Shown: positions 34,573 through 43,287 of the stretch, in pieces
Layout of the letters: each line of letters opens with the position of its first letter
How positions within the stretch are numbered: position 1 is the first letter of the stretch
NCBI GenBank assembly: GCA_023411555.1
Contig: JAEYOQ010000059.1
Coordinates: 1-64,000, forward strand
From: Bacillota bacterium
GTDB taxonomy: Bacteria; Bacillota; Clostridia; Lachnospirales; Lachnospiraceae
Length of the DNA: 64,000 bases
Direction of reading: 5' to 3'
The notes under the pieces: model-generated
What the model was told of the DNA's origin: nothing
Database searches by the model: none
The model's input: only the letters and a program-made list of their open reading frames with translations
Position numbers and translations under genes: made by a program

Positions 34573-35832
34573 ATGATGATAACACAACGACCGAAAGGAA
34601 CCCAGGATTGGTATGGTTCCAGCATGCATAAGCGTACCATAATCGAGGGTATCGCAAGAAGAATCTGTAAGGCCTATAATATAAAGGAGATCATCACACC
34701 GGCTTTTGAACATACCATTCTGTTTCAAAGAGGTGTAGGAGAGACTACAGATGTGGTGCAGAAGGAGATGTATACCTTTGATGATAAGGGCAATCGAAGT
34801 ATAACTCTGAAACCGGAGGGAACAGCCGGCGCAGTCCGTGCTTATCTGGAGAATAGCTTATATGCAGAAAGTCAGCCCACGAAACTGTTTTATGTCACTC
34901 AGGCCTTCCGCTATGAGAATCCTCAGAGCGGCAGACTGCGTCAACATCATCAATTTGGTATTGAATTCTTAGGTTCACCTAGTCCCCTTGCTGAAGTTGA
35001 ATTGATTTCTCTCCTGACTGAATTTATGAAGGAGTTGGGTATGAAGGGGGCAAAACTTCATATCAACAGTATCGGCTGTGGTAATTGTCGTAAGACTTAT
35101 AATGAGGCTTTGCTCAGTTATCTGAGACAGCATGAGGATAAACTCTGCCCTACCTGTAAGGAAAGAATGCTTAAGAATCCTCTACGTGTTATTGATTGTA
35201 AGGTCCCAACCTGTAAGACGATTGTCAAGGATGCTCCGCGAACAATAGAATATCTGGATGAAGAATGCCAGACACATTTTGATGAGCTAAAGAGTCTATT
35301 AGACGAAATCGGTATTTCCTATGAGGTGGATACCGGTATCGTAAGGGGCTTGGATTACTATACAAAGACGGTCTTTGAATTTGTCAATGCGGAGGGCTTT
35401 ACTCTTTGTGGTGGAGGAAGATATGATAATCTGATTCATGAAATTGATGAGAAGCAGGATATACCAGCTGTGGGCTTCGGTTTTGGTATCGAGCGAATTA
35501 TCAATGAATTGGCCGCAGAAGGTGTTGAGCTTGAAGCAGAGCCGGCTGTAGAACTCTATGTGGGGATATTGGGTAAAGAAGCCAAGGCGTCTGCTTTTAA
35601 ACTGGTGCAAAAATTAAGATCAGCAGGGATCGTTGTGGAGACCGACTATATGGATCGGAGTGTTAAGGCTCAGATGAAATACGCCAATAAAATCGGGGCG
35701 AAGAACACGGTAATTATTGGAGCGGATGAGCTGGCAGGTAACAAAGTGAATGTGAAGAACATGGAGAATGGAGAGCAGACAGAAGTAGGATTGGATCAGC
35801 TTGCCGAGTATTTTCTAAACCAATCACATTAA
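34573..35832 (+). CDS. hisS: Histidyl-tRNA synthetase
   Basis: A class II synthetase of 419 residues that charges tRNA-His. Motif 2 (FRYENPQSGRLRQHHQFGIE) and the histidine signatures (GIVRGLDYYTKTVFEF and GGGRYDNL) are clear. The C-terminal anticodon domain starts near residue 325 (ELYVGILG). ATG codons at 34,573 and 34,576 are both possible; the second is better spaced from GGAGGA. No T-box leader is visible before it. Confidence 0.97.
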   Translation: MMITQRPKGTQDWYGSSMHKRTIIEGIARRICKAYNIKEIITPAFEHTILFQRGVGETTDVVQKEMYTFDDKGNRSITLKPEGTAGAVRAYLENSLYAESQPTKLFYVTQAFRYENPQSGRLRQHHQFGIEFLGSPSPLAEVELISLLTEFMKELGMKGAKLHINSIGCGNCRKTYNEALLSYLRQHEDKLCPTCKERMLKNPLRVIDCKVPTCKTIVKDAPRTIEYLDEECQTHFDELKSLLDEIGISYEVDTGIVRGLDYYTKTVFEFVNAEGFTLCGGGRYDNLIHEIDEKQDIPAVGFGFGIERIINELAAEGVELEAEPAVELYVGILGKEAKASAFKLVQKLRSAGIVVETDYMDRSVKAQMKYANKIGAKNTVIIGADELAGNKVNVKNMENGEQTEVGLDQLAEYFLNQSH

Positions 35833-35869
35833 ATGAAAGTATCATAGGTTACAAGTGGAATTAGATAGA

Positions 35870-35898
35870 GGAGAATGCCAATCGGTATTCTCCTTTTA
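35870..35898 (+). terminator. Terminator after hisS
   Basis: A 10-bp stem (GGAGAATGCC and GGTATTCTCC, one G-U) with an AATC loop, followed by TTTTA. Confidence 0.85.
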
Positions 35899-35950
35899 TG
35901 GATATTAAAGTCGACCATACATATTTGTTTTCGACAAATCGTTTCATGTA

Positions 35951-35979
35951 TTGACGTTTTTATGCATTGTTACTATAAT
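35951..35979 (+). promoter_or_regulatory. Sigma-A promoter of the chemotaxis operon
   Basis: TTGACG and TATAAT with a 17-bp spacer. Just after it TACCTA-GAAAG-TAGGTA forms a dyad near the expected transcription start, possibly an operator. Use of sigma-A rather than a flagellar sigma-28 promoter is notable. Confidence 0.75.
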
Positions 35980-36094
35980 GGAAATACCTAGAAAGTAGGT
36001 AATTACTACTATAAGTAAGGTGTTAAGAAGTGATCAACATTGAAGGTACTACTCACAACATGTTATAATAAATACATAGAACAAGGAGAACATA

Positions 36095-36457
36095 ATGAAA
36101 AAAGTATTAATAGTTGATGATGCAGCATTTATAAGACTGGCAATAAAGAATATATTAGTAAACAATGATTTTGAAGTTGTCGATGAAGCGGAGAATGGTC
36201 TGATAGGAGTTAATAAGTATAAGGAATTGAAGCCTGATCTGGTTACAATGGATATCACCATGCCTGAGATGACTGGGCTGGAGGCATTAAAGGAGATAAT
36301 TGCCTTCGATCCAAAGGCTAAGGTTGTGATGATATCTGCTATGGGTCAAGAACGAATGGTTATGGAAGCAATCAGCTATGGAGCGAAGACCTTTATCGTG
36401 AAGCCTTTTAAAGAGGAGCATGTAATTCAGACCCTGAATAAAGTATTGCAACAGTAA
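36095..36457 (+). CDS. cheY: Chemotaxis response regulator CheY
   Basis: A single receiver domain of 120 residues. The acidic pocket (VDDAAFIR), phosphoacceptor in TMDITMPEMTG, the ISAMGQE threonine-equivalent position and the switch lysine in VKPFKEE are all present. It is typical of the CheY of Firmicutes. AACAAGGAGA precedes the ATG. It is first in a three-gene set with cheR and cheB. Confidence 0.9.
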   Translation: MKKVLIVDDAAFIRLAIKNILVNNDFEVVDEAENGLIGVNKYKELKPDLVTMDITMPEMTGLEALKEIIAFDPKAKVVMISAMGQERMVMEAISYGAKTFIVKPFKEEHVIQTLNKVLQQ

Positions 36458-36481
36458 TTTGTGACATAAAAGGAGGAGCCT

Positions 36482-37297
36482 GTGATTACTATTTCAAAGA
36501 AGGAATTTGATCAATTAGCAAGCTTTATCAAGGCAAGCTATGGGATATATCTCAAGCCGGAGAAAGAGTCTTTGGTAATTGGTCGACTTCAAAATGAACT
36601 AATACAAAAGGGATTTAAGGATTTTTCGGAATACTATAATTATGTAATTAGTGATAAGACGGGTGCGGCAGTCTCAGGTCTTCTGGATAAGATTACAACA
36701 AATCATACATTTTTTATGAGGGAAGCGGATCATTTTACCTATTTAAAGGATGTAGTTCTTCCTTACTTCGCGACAAGGATAACCGACAAAGACCTACGTA
36801 TCTGGTGTGCGGGTTGCTCCAGTGGTGAGGAGCCTTATACATTGGCAATGATCCTGGATGAGTTTTTCGGTAAGGACAAGCTATACTGGGATACAAAGGT
36901 ATTGGCAACTGACATATCCAGCAAGGTGCTTGAGGAGGCAAAAAAGGGCGTCTACACGAATAAAGAGATAGAGACACTACCTGCTAAATGGAGATTAAGC
37001 TATACCACAAAGCTGAATAACCAGGAATCTGTATTTATTGACAGACTTCGTAATGAGGTGATTTTTCGGAAGTTTAATCTTATGGAAAATGTATTTCCCT
37101 TTAAGAAGAAATTTCATGTTATATTCTGTAGAAATGTTATGATATATTTTGATAATAAAACGAAGAATAATCTTGTAAATAAGTATTATGATTTATTGGA
37201 GCCCGGTGGTTATCTATTCATCGGACACTCTGAGTCATTAAATCGTGAGGAAACTAGGTTTAAATACGTTCAACCGGCAGTTTATCGTAAAATATAA
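36482..37297 (+). CDS. cheR: Chemotaxis protein methyltransferase CheR
   Basis: A SAM-dependent enzyme of 271 residues that methylates glutamates of chemoreceptors. The N-terminal helical domain (about 1-75, including TTNHTFFMREADHF) and the SAM-binding segment IWCAGCSSGEEPYTLAM are seen. FCRNVMIYFD and the ending FIGHSESL are also diagnostic. The start is GTG at 36,482, 4 nt after AAAGGAGGAG. It lies 24 bp after cheY. Confidence 0.95.
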   Translation: MITISKKEFDQLASFIKASYGIYLKPEKESLVIGRLQNELIQKGFKDFSEYYNYVISDKTGAAVSGLLDKITTNHTFFMREADHFTYLKDVVLPYFATRITDKDLRIWCAGCSSGEEPYTLAMILDEFFGKDKLYWDTKVLATDISSKVLEEAKKGVYTNKEIETLPAKWRLSYTTKLNNQESVFIDRLRNEVIFRKFNLMENVFPFKKKFHVIFCRNVMIYFDNKTKNNLVNKYYDLLEPGGYLFIGHSESLNREETRFKYVQPAVYRKI

Positions 37298-37312
37298 GAA
37301 AGGCTAAACTCT

Positions 37313-38332
37313 ATGAATAGGAAAATCAGAGTTCTAATCGTCGATGATAGTATTCTGTTTCGCGAGGTACTCCTTCGTGGATTATCTACAGATCCGGAGA
37401 TTGAAGTAGTAGCGACGGCTAGTGATCCTTATGACGCTAGGGATAAGATAATTGCCGTAAAGCCGGATGTAATGACCTGTGATGTCGAGATGCCAAAGAT
37501 GAACGGGATAGAATTTGTTCAGAGACTCATGCCTCAGTATCCGCTGCCGATTATTGTTGTCAGCTCAACCTCAGGAACGGTATTTGATGCTATGAATGCA
37601 GGAGCAGTAGATTTTGTAGGAAAGCCGGACCTATCCTCTGTCAACAGTGTTGAACACTTTGTCAACGAACTGATCAGTAAGATAAAGATTGCTTCAAAGG
37701 CGAAGATAAACAATGTTGTAGAGGATGAGCCTTTCAAGAAAATAGTAAGCAGCGAGATTGCAGGTAAAGGCAAAATCATAGCCATTGGTGCCTCAACGGG
37801 AGGGACAGAGGCAATCTATACAGTATTGAAAAATCTACCGGTGGATATACCGGGAATAGTAATAGTACAACACATTCCACCAAACTTTTCCCGTATGTTT
37901 GCTGAAAGACTTAATATTCAGACAAACCTAACGGTTAAGGAAGCGAGGTCAGGAGATTATGTAGAGCGAGGACATGTACTAATCGCTCCGGGCGACCAGC
38001 ATATGATAATCCGACGTGTTGGTGAAAGATATCGGGTAGAATGCTTTTATGGAGAAAAGGTAAATGGTCATTGTCCTTCCGTAGATATTCTATTTGAGTC
38101 GGTTGCCAAAGAAGCGGGCAAGAATGCGGTTGGGGTGATTTTGACCGGTATGGGCTATGACGGTGCAAAAGGGCTCATGTCTATGAGAAGAAAGGGAGCA
38201 AGAACGCTGGGGCAGGATGAAAAGTCCTGTGTGGTGTATGGAATGCCTAAGGTGGCCTTCAATATCGGAGCAGTGGAAAAGCAATCGACAATCGACAATA
38301 TGGCGTATTCTATCTATAAGATGCTTTCTTAA
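37313..38332 (+). CDS. cheB: Chemotaxis methylesterase/glutamine deamidase CheB
   Basis: 339 residues. An N-terminal receiver domain (VDDSILFRE, CDVEMPKMNG) is joined by a linker to the C-terminal methylesterase domain. That domain holds the catalytic serine in GASTGGTEA, the histidine in VQHIPPNFS and the aspartate in LTGMGYDGAKG. It removes methyl groups added by CheR. It lies 15 bp after cheR. No cheA, cheW or receptor gene is in the window, so the partners are elsewhere. Confidence 0.95.
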   Translation: MNRKIRVLIVDDSILFREVLLRGLSTDPEIEVVATASDPYDARDKIIAVKPDVMTCDVEMPKMNGIEFVQRLMPQYPLPIIVVSSTSGTVFDAMNAGAVDFVGKPDLSSVNSVEHFVNELISKIKIASKAKINNVVEDEPFKKIVSSEIAGKGKIIAIGASTGGTEAIYTVLKNLPVDIPGIVIVQHIPPNFSRMFAERLNIQTNLTVKEARSGDYVERGHVLIAPGDQHMIIRRVGERYRVECFYGEKVNGHCPSVDILFESVAKEAGKNAVGVILTGMGYDGAKGLMSMRRKGARTLGQDEKSCVVYGMPKVAFNIGAVEKQSTIDNMAYSIYKMLS

Positions 38333-38439
38333 CTCAGTAATACCGAACGGATTATGATTATCCAAGCTCTAACTCGTGTGGTTTTTATGACATTTGAGTT
38401 ACTTGGATTTGATAATGTATGGAAGGAAAGGAGTTAATG

Positions 38440-40329
38440 ATGTTAAAGCAGCAGGGGGAAATCAAACTGCCATACCTGATTAATGATGGTATGGTACTGC
38501 AAAGAGGGGAAACAGTGCGTATATGGGGATGGGCGTCCCCGAGCAGACAATTAACCATCGAATTTCTAGGAGAGAACTATGAAACAAGGGTGCTGGAGGA
38601 TGGGAGCTGGGAGATCGTAATGCAGAATCTGCCTGCCGGCGGACCCCATGAATTGAGAATTCTTTGTGCAGGTCAGGAACGATGTGTAGAGGATGTGCTG
38701 ATTGGTGATGTCTGGATTCTTGGAGGACAGTCCAATATGGAGCTCAATGTGAGCAGAACCTATGATTTATACGAGGAGGAGGTTCTAAGAGATTCGGATT
38801 ATCCATATATACGCAGATTTTCGGTGCCTCAGACCTACAACTTTCATAAACCCGTGGATAACCTCTCCGATGGTAATTGGACTCCTTTAACACCGGATAG
38901 TGCCAGTAAGTTCAGTGCAGTCGGATATTATTTCGCAAAGGAGATCTATAATCTCTACCATATTCCCATTGGTCTGCTACATACTGCGGTAGGAGGAACA
39001 CCTGCACAAAGTTGGATGAGTGAAAAATCATTACTGAAGCATAAAAGCTTCATGGAGACCTTATCACTTTGCAAGGATGACGCTTATGTGGGCGGGAGAA
39101 TTAAGCAGGATGAAACTAGAACAAATAGCTGGAACTTGAATCTGAATAAGAAGGATCAAGGTCTTCAGCCAAACGAGACACCTTGGTACAGCCTCGAATA
39201 TGAGGATGAGAATTGGAGCAGTATGGAGCTGCCATGTAATTTCGAGGACACGGAGCTTGAGAATTTTCGAGGCTCAGTATGGTTTCGCAGAGAAATCATC
39301 GTTCCTGAGGAGATGGCAGGACTGGAAGCAAAGCTGGACCTCGGAACGATTATTCATGCTGATGAAACCTATCTGAACGGTGTTCTTATCGGAAACACCA
39401 CTTATAGATACCCACCGCGCCGATATAGGGTACCAGAAGGGGTCTTAAAGGCTGGCTCCAATCTGCTGGCGGTTCGGGTAATTGTCAACCATAGTATGGG
39501 GGCTTTTATCACCGATATGCCGTATTTTCTAAAGGTAGCAGGGGATAAGCTTCCTCTCTCCGGCACCTGGAAGTATCAGATCGGAGCTGTCATGACCACC
39601 TTGGAACAGAATGAGAACTTTAACTATAAGCCTGTAGGCTTATATAACGGAATGATATATCCGCTGCGTAAATATAGTATCAGAGGAGCACTCTGGTACC
39701 AAGGCGAATCGAATACGGATGATCCTTATGGTTACAAGGAACTGTTCGAAGAAGTAATCAGTGATTGGCGAGCCACCTGGTCTCTCGGCAGCTTTCCTTT
39801 CTACTATGTGCAGTTAGCAAATTTCTGTCTCTGGAGGAAGGAGCCAGTAAACAGCAATTGGGCAATTCTTAGGGATGAGCAGAGACGAGCTATGAAGATT
39901 TTGAATACAGGTATGGTGGTTACCATTGATATCGGTGAATACAATGACCTGCATCCAAAGGATAAAAAGACCGTAGGGCAGCGTCTTGCCAGATGGGTGA
40001 GAAGAGATATCTTTGGAGAAACGGTTGAGACCTGTGGTCCTATGTTTGATCACGCAGAGCGGGAAGGGAGTAGCCTTCGACTGTTTTTCAATCATGTTGG
40101 TAGTGGCTTGATGGTAAAGGGAGAGAAGCTGGATGGCTTTATGCTTAGCAGTTTAGATGGTATCTATCAGCCTGCGCAGGCAACCATTGATGCCAACACA
40201 ATATTGGTAGCCCATCCTGGAATAACAGAACCTGCCTTCGTCCGTTATGCCTGGTCTGATAACCCGGAGGGGGCAAACCTGTATAATAAGGAAGGACTAC
40301 CAGCATCTCCATTCGAAGGAGCATTATAG
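38440..40329 (+). CDS. Sialate O-acetylesterase-like SGNH hydrolase
   Basis: A carbohydrate esterase of about 629 residues. The nucleophile S98 lies in ILGGQSNMELNV, and the catalytic Asp/His pair is in NDLHPKD near residue 510. Between them a galactose-binding-like insert (about 240-370, with DLGTIIHADETYLNG) is typical of the family. There is no signal peptide, so it should act inside the cell on imported acetylated sugars. I chose the ATG at 38,440, 6 nt after AAAGGAG; 38,437 and 38,419 are alternatives. It stands alone. Confidence 0.88.
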   Translation: MLKQQGEIKLPYLINDGMVLQRGETVRIWGWASPSRQLTIEFLGENYETRVLEDGSWEIVMQNLPAGGPHELRILCAGQERCVEDVLIGDVWILGGQSNMELNVSRTYDLYEEEVLRDSDYPYIRRFSVPQTYNFHKPVDNLSDGNWTPLTPDSASKFSAVGYYFAKEIYNLYHIPIGLLHTAVGGTPAQSWMSEKSLLKHKSFMETLSLCKDDAYVGGRIKQDETRTNSWNLNLNKKDQGLQPNETPWYSLEYEDENWSSMELPCNFEDTELENFRGSVWFRREIIVPEEMAGLEAKLDLGTIIHADETYLNGVLIGNTTYRYPPRRYRVPEGVLKAGSNLLAVRVIVNHSMGAFITDMPYFLKVAGDKLPLSGTWKYQIGAVMTTLEQNENFNYKPVGLYNGMIYPLRKYSIRGALWYQGESNTDDPYGYKELFEEVISDWRATWSLGSFPFYYVQLANFCLWRKEPVNSNWAILRDEQRRAMKILNTGMVVTIDIGEYNDLHPKDKKTVGQRLARWVRRDIFGETVETCGPMFDHAEREGSSLRLFFNHVGSGLMVKGEKLDGFMLSSLDGIYQPAQATIDANTILVAHPGITEPAFVRYAWSDNPEGANLYNKEGLPASPFEGAL

Positions 40330-40455
40330 CACTAATTTACCAAGGAAGACTTGGCAATATAAAACATTAGAAAATGTCATTGCTATGAAACTAATATTGA
40401 AAATGAAAAGATAACTTTATTGATTACACAACTAATAAGAAAGGTTGGTATAATA

Positions 40456-40761
40456 ATGGTAAAACACATTGTGGCATGGGATTATGCAGAAGGCTTTTCA
40501 GAGGAAGAGAATAAAAGTAATGCGTTAAAGATGAAGGAGGAGTTGGAGAATTTAATCAATTTAATTCCCGGAATCGTCTCGATAAATTTATATATAGAGC
40601 CCTTATCCTCATCTGAAGCAGATTTAGTTCTCGACAGTGTCTTTGAGAATGAAGAAGCGCTTGCGGCTTATATTGTTCACCCTGAGCATGTAAGAGTAGG
40701 TTCAAATTATGTGAAGCCTGTTACGAGAAATAGAAGATGTGTTGATTTTCATATGAGTTAA
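40456..40761 (+). CDS. Dabb (stress-responsive A/B barrel) domain protein
   Basis: 101 residues, a single dimeric alpha/beta barrel. MVKHIVAWDYAEGFSEEEN and the ending HPEHVRVGSNYVKPVTRNRRCVDF follow the family pattern. The ATG at 40,456 gives the normal N-terminus; AAAGG lies somewhat far (about 12 nt). The function is unknown; relatives are stress-induced or act as cyclases in plants. Confidence 0.87.
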   Translation: MVKHIVAWDYAEGFSEEENKSNALKMKEELENLINLIPGIVSINLYIEPLSSSEADLVLDSVFENEEALAAYIVHPEHVRVGSNYVKPVTRNRRCVDFHMS

Positions 40762-40961
40762 GTTATGCTTTTGCAGAGTGAAGGATGTGAACTAAGGTCT
40801 TTGAAGCACCCTTATATGAGTCAATCGATATGATAGTATGAATCATATGCATAAAAAATCTATGGACAGATATTCTAAAATGCTATAAAATAAAAAGCAT
40901 TGAATCGGTTGAAAATTACGAGTACCAATATGGTATTCGGTAAAAGGAGAAAGATAAAGCT

Positions 40962-42755
40962 ATGGCAGAAGCAATGAAGGGCTTACAAAGAAGCCACAGA
41001 TGTACTGAAGTCTCTAATAAGAATATCGGTGAGACGGTAACCGTCATGGGATGGGTACAAAAGAGCAGAAATAAAGGCGGAATTATCTTTGTTGATTTAA
41101 GGGATCGTTCCGGTCTTTTACAGATTATATTTGAGGAAAGTGATTGCGGTAGTGAGAATTTCGCTAAGGCTGAGAAGCTGAGAAGTGAGTTTGTAATCGC
41201 GGTTGTTGGTAAAGTAGAGGCGCGTTCCGGTGCTGTGAATGAAAATTTGGCAACCGGAGATATTGAGATCAGAGCAACCCAGCTTAGAATTCTATCCGAG
41301 GCAGAGACGCCTCCCTTCCAGATTGAAGAGGAATCCAAGACGAAGGAAGAGTTGAGATTAAAGTATCGTTATCTGGATTTAAGAAGACCGGACCTTCAGA
41401 AGAACATGATTTTACGAAGCAAGGTTGCAACGATTACCCGTCAATTCTTGGCAGAAGAGGGCTTCCTGGAGATTGAGACACCGGTATTAACCAAGAGTAC
41501 ACCCGAGGGTGCAAGAGATTATCTGGTTCCGAGCCGTGTTCATCCCGGTAACTTCTATGCATTACCTCAATCACCGCAGTTGTTCAAGCAGCTATTAATG
41601 GTAGCAGGCTATGACCGCTATTTCCAGATTGTTAAATGCTTCCGTGATGAGGATCTCCGTGCAGACAGACAGCCGGAATTTACCCAGATTGATATGGAGC
41701 TATCCTTTGTGGATGTTGATGATGTAATAGGTGTTAATGAGCGCTTATTACAGAAAATGTTCAAGGAGAGTATCGGAATTGAGATTGAATTACCGATACA
41801 AAGAATGACTTATGCTGAAGCGATGGAACGCTTCGGTTCTGACAAGCCAGATGTTCGTTTTGGCTTTGAATTAAAGAATGTTTCTGAAGTAGTAAAGACT
41901 TGTGGCTTCAGCGTGTTTACAGGTGCTCTCGAGAAGGGTGGTTCCGTACGTGGTATCAATGCAGAGGGACAAGCTGATATGCCCAGAAAGAAGATTGATG
42001 CTTTAGTGGACTTTGTTAAGGATTACGGTGCAAAGGGACTGGCATATCTGGCAATCGATGCAGAAGGAAATTACAAATCCTCTTTTGCAAAGTTCTTAAC
42101 AGAGGATGAATTAAAGGCTCTGACAGCTGCTATGAATGGTAAGCCGGGAGACCTCTTATTATTCGCTGCGGACGAGGATGATACAGTGTTTGCAGCGCTA
42201 GGTGCTCTCAGAGTTGAGCTTGCCAAGAATCTGGGACTTCTTCATAAGGATGAATACAAGTTCCTATGGATTACCGAGTTTCCTTTGTTAGAATACTCTA
42301 AAGAGGAAGGTAGATATACTGCAAAGCACCATCCTTTTACGATGCCTATGGATGAAGACCTTGACCTCCTGGATACAGACCCTGGCAAGGTAAGAGCAAA
42401 GGCCTATGATATCACCTTGAACGGTACAGAGATAGGTGGCGGTTCTGTTCGTATCTTCCAAAGTGATGTACAGGAGAAGATGTTTAAGGTTCTTGGCTTT
42501 ACTAAGGAAGCTGCCTATGAGCGCTTCGGTTTCCTTCTGAATGCCTTCAAATACGGCGTACCCCCGCATGCAGGATTAGCCTACGGCTTAGACCGATTGG
42601 TTATGCTTATGGCTAAGGAGGATAGTATCCGTGACGTTATTGCTTTCCCGAAGGTGAAGGATGCCTCCTGTCTTATGACCGATGCTCCGAATGTAGTTGA
42701 TGATAAGCAGTTGAAGGAACTGGGTATCGATATCACACCTCAGGGAGAGAAATAA
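40962..42755 (+). CDS. aspS: Aspartyl-tRNA synthetase
   Basis: A class II synthetase of 597 residues, bacterial type. It has an N-terminal OB anticodon domain (about 15-110, VMGWVQKSRNKGGIIFVDLRD) and the catalytic core with LDLRRPDLQ and YALPQSPQLFKQLLM. Motif 2 is CFRDEDLRADRQPEFTQID, the inserted GAD domain spans about 300-410, and motif 3 is GLAYGLDRLVML. AAAAGGAGAAAG precedes the ATG. No T-box leader is seen in the 200 bp upstream, which hold no gene. Confidence 0.97.
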   Translation: MAEAMKGLQRSHRCTEVSNKNIGETVTVMGWVQKSRNKGGIIFVDLRDRSGLLQIIFEESDCGSENFAKAEKLRSEFVIAVVGKVEARSGAVNENLATGDIEIRATQLRILSEAETPPFQIEEESKTKEELRLKYRYLDLRRPDLQKNMILRSKVATITRQFLAEEGFLEIETPVLTKSTPEGARDYLVPSRVHPGNFYALPQSPQLFKQLLMVAGYDRYFQIVKCFRDEDLRADRQPEFTQIDMELSFVDVDDVIGVNERLLQKMFKESIGIEIELPIQRMTYAEAMERFGSDKPDVRFGFELKNVSEVVKTCGFSVFTGALEKGGSVRGINAEGQADMPRKKIDALVDFVKDYGAKGLAYLAIDAEGNYKSSFAKFLTEDELKALTAAMNGKPGDLLLFAADEDDTVFAALGALRVELAKNLGLLHKDEYKFLWITEFPLLEYSKEEGRYTAKHHPFTMPMDEDLDLLDTDPGKVRAKAYDITLNGTEIGGGSVRIFQSDVQEKMFKVLGFTKEAAYERFGFLLNAFKYGVPPHAGLAYGLDRLVMLMAKEDSIRDVIAFPKVKDASCLMTDAPNVVDDKQLKELGIDITPQGEK

Positions 42756-42759
42756 TAGC

Positions 42760-43038
42760 ATGGAGCTTATGTATAAGCTGGTGATTGGTTATTTTGGAAT
42801 AGTGAATCTAGTTGGGTTCCTAACCATGGGATTGGATAAGCAGAAAGCCAGAAGGAATGCTTGGCGTATTCCGGAACGGACTTTGTTGCTGATTGCCTTT
42901 CTTGGCGGTGGCCCAGGTTCCCTGATAGGAATGTATACCTTTCGCCATAAAACTAAGCATATGAAATTTGTTTTACTAGTTCCGCTGGCAGCCATAATCT
43001 CCTTGTTCGCGGCCTATAAAGTGATTTCCTTGCTGTAA
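42760..43038 (+). CDS. DUF1294 family membrane protein
   Basis: 92 residues with about three hydrophobic segments. The signature GLDKQKARRNAWRIPERTLL followed by GGGPGSLIGMYTFRHKTKH is that of DUF1294. It begins 4 bp after aspS, so it is read from the same transcript, with a ribosome site inside the end of aspS (GGGAGA). Function unknown. Confidence 0.88.
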   Translation: MELMYKLVIGYFGIVNLVGFLTMGLDKQKARRNAWRIPERTLLLIAFLGGGPGSLIGMYTFRHKTKHMKFVLLVPLAAIISLFAAYKVISLL

Positions 43039-43109
43039 GTCTGGCAAAGCTATTTAATACCGTGAAGCAGTGATTTGGCAGCTATTAATAAATTTAATAT
43101 ATGTAGAAT

Positions 43110-43138
43110 AAAAAAGCCGGTTTTTACCGGCTTTTTTT
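43110..43138. terminator. Terminator after aspS-DUF1294
   Basis: AAAAAAGCCGGT and ACCGGCTTTTTTT form a perfect hairpin with a TTT loop. It is symmetrical enough to act both ways. Confidence 0.92.
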
Positions 43139-43203
43139 GTTTACCCTTTATATTCCAAAATTGTTGACTTTGGGGTAAATTTAACAAAGATTGACGATTC
43201 CTA

Positions 43204-43232
43204 TTGACAGTTCGTTAAAAGTTTGATACTAT
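43204..43232 (+). promoter_or_regulatory. Sigma-A promoter of the symporter/arylpyruvate cluster
   Basis: TTGACA, a 17-bp spacer and TACTAT. Close downstream the 9-bp AGCGTTGAA is repeated in tandem (about 43,241-43,258), a possible regulator-binding direct repeat. Confidence 0.75.
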
Positions 43233-43287
43233 TGCTTTAAAGCGTTGAAGCGTTGAAGAGACATAGAACAGGGAAAGAGGATAAAGT

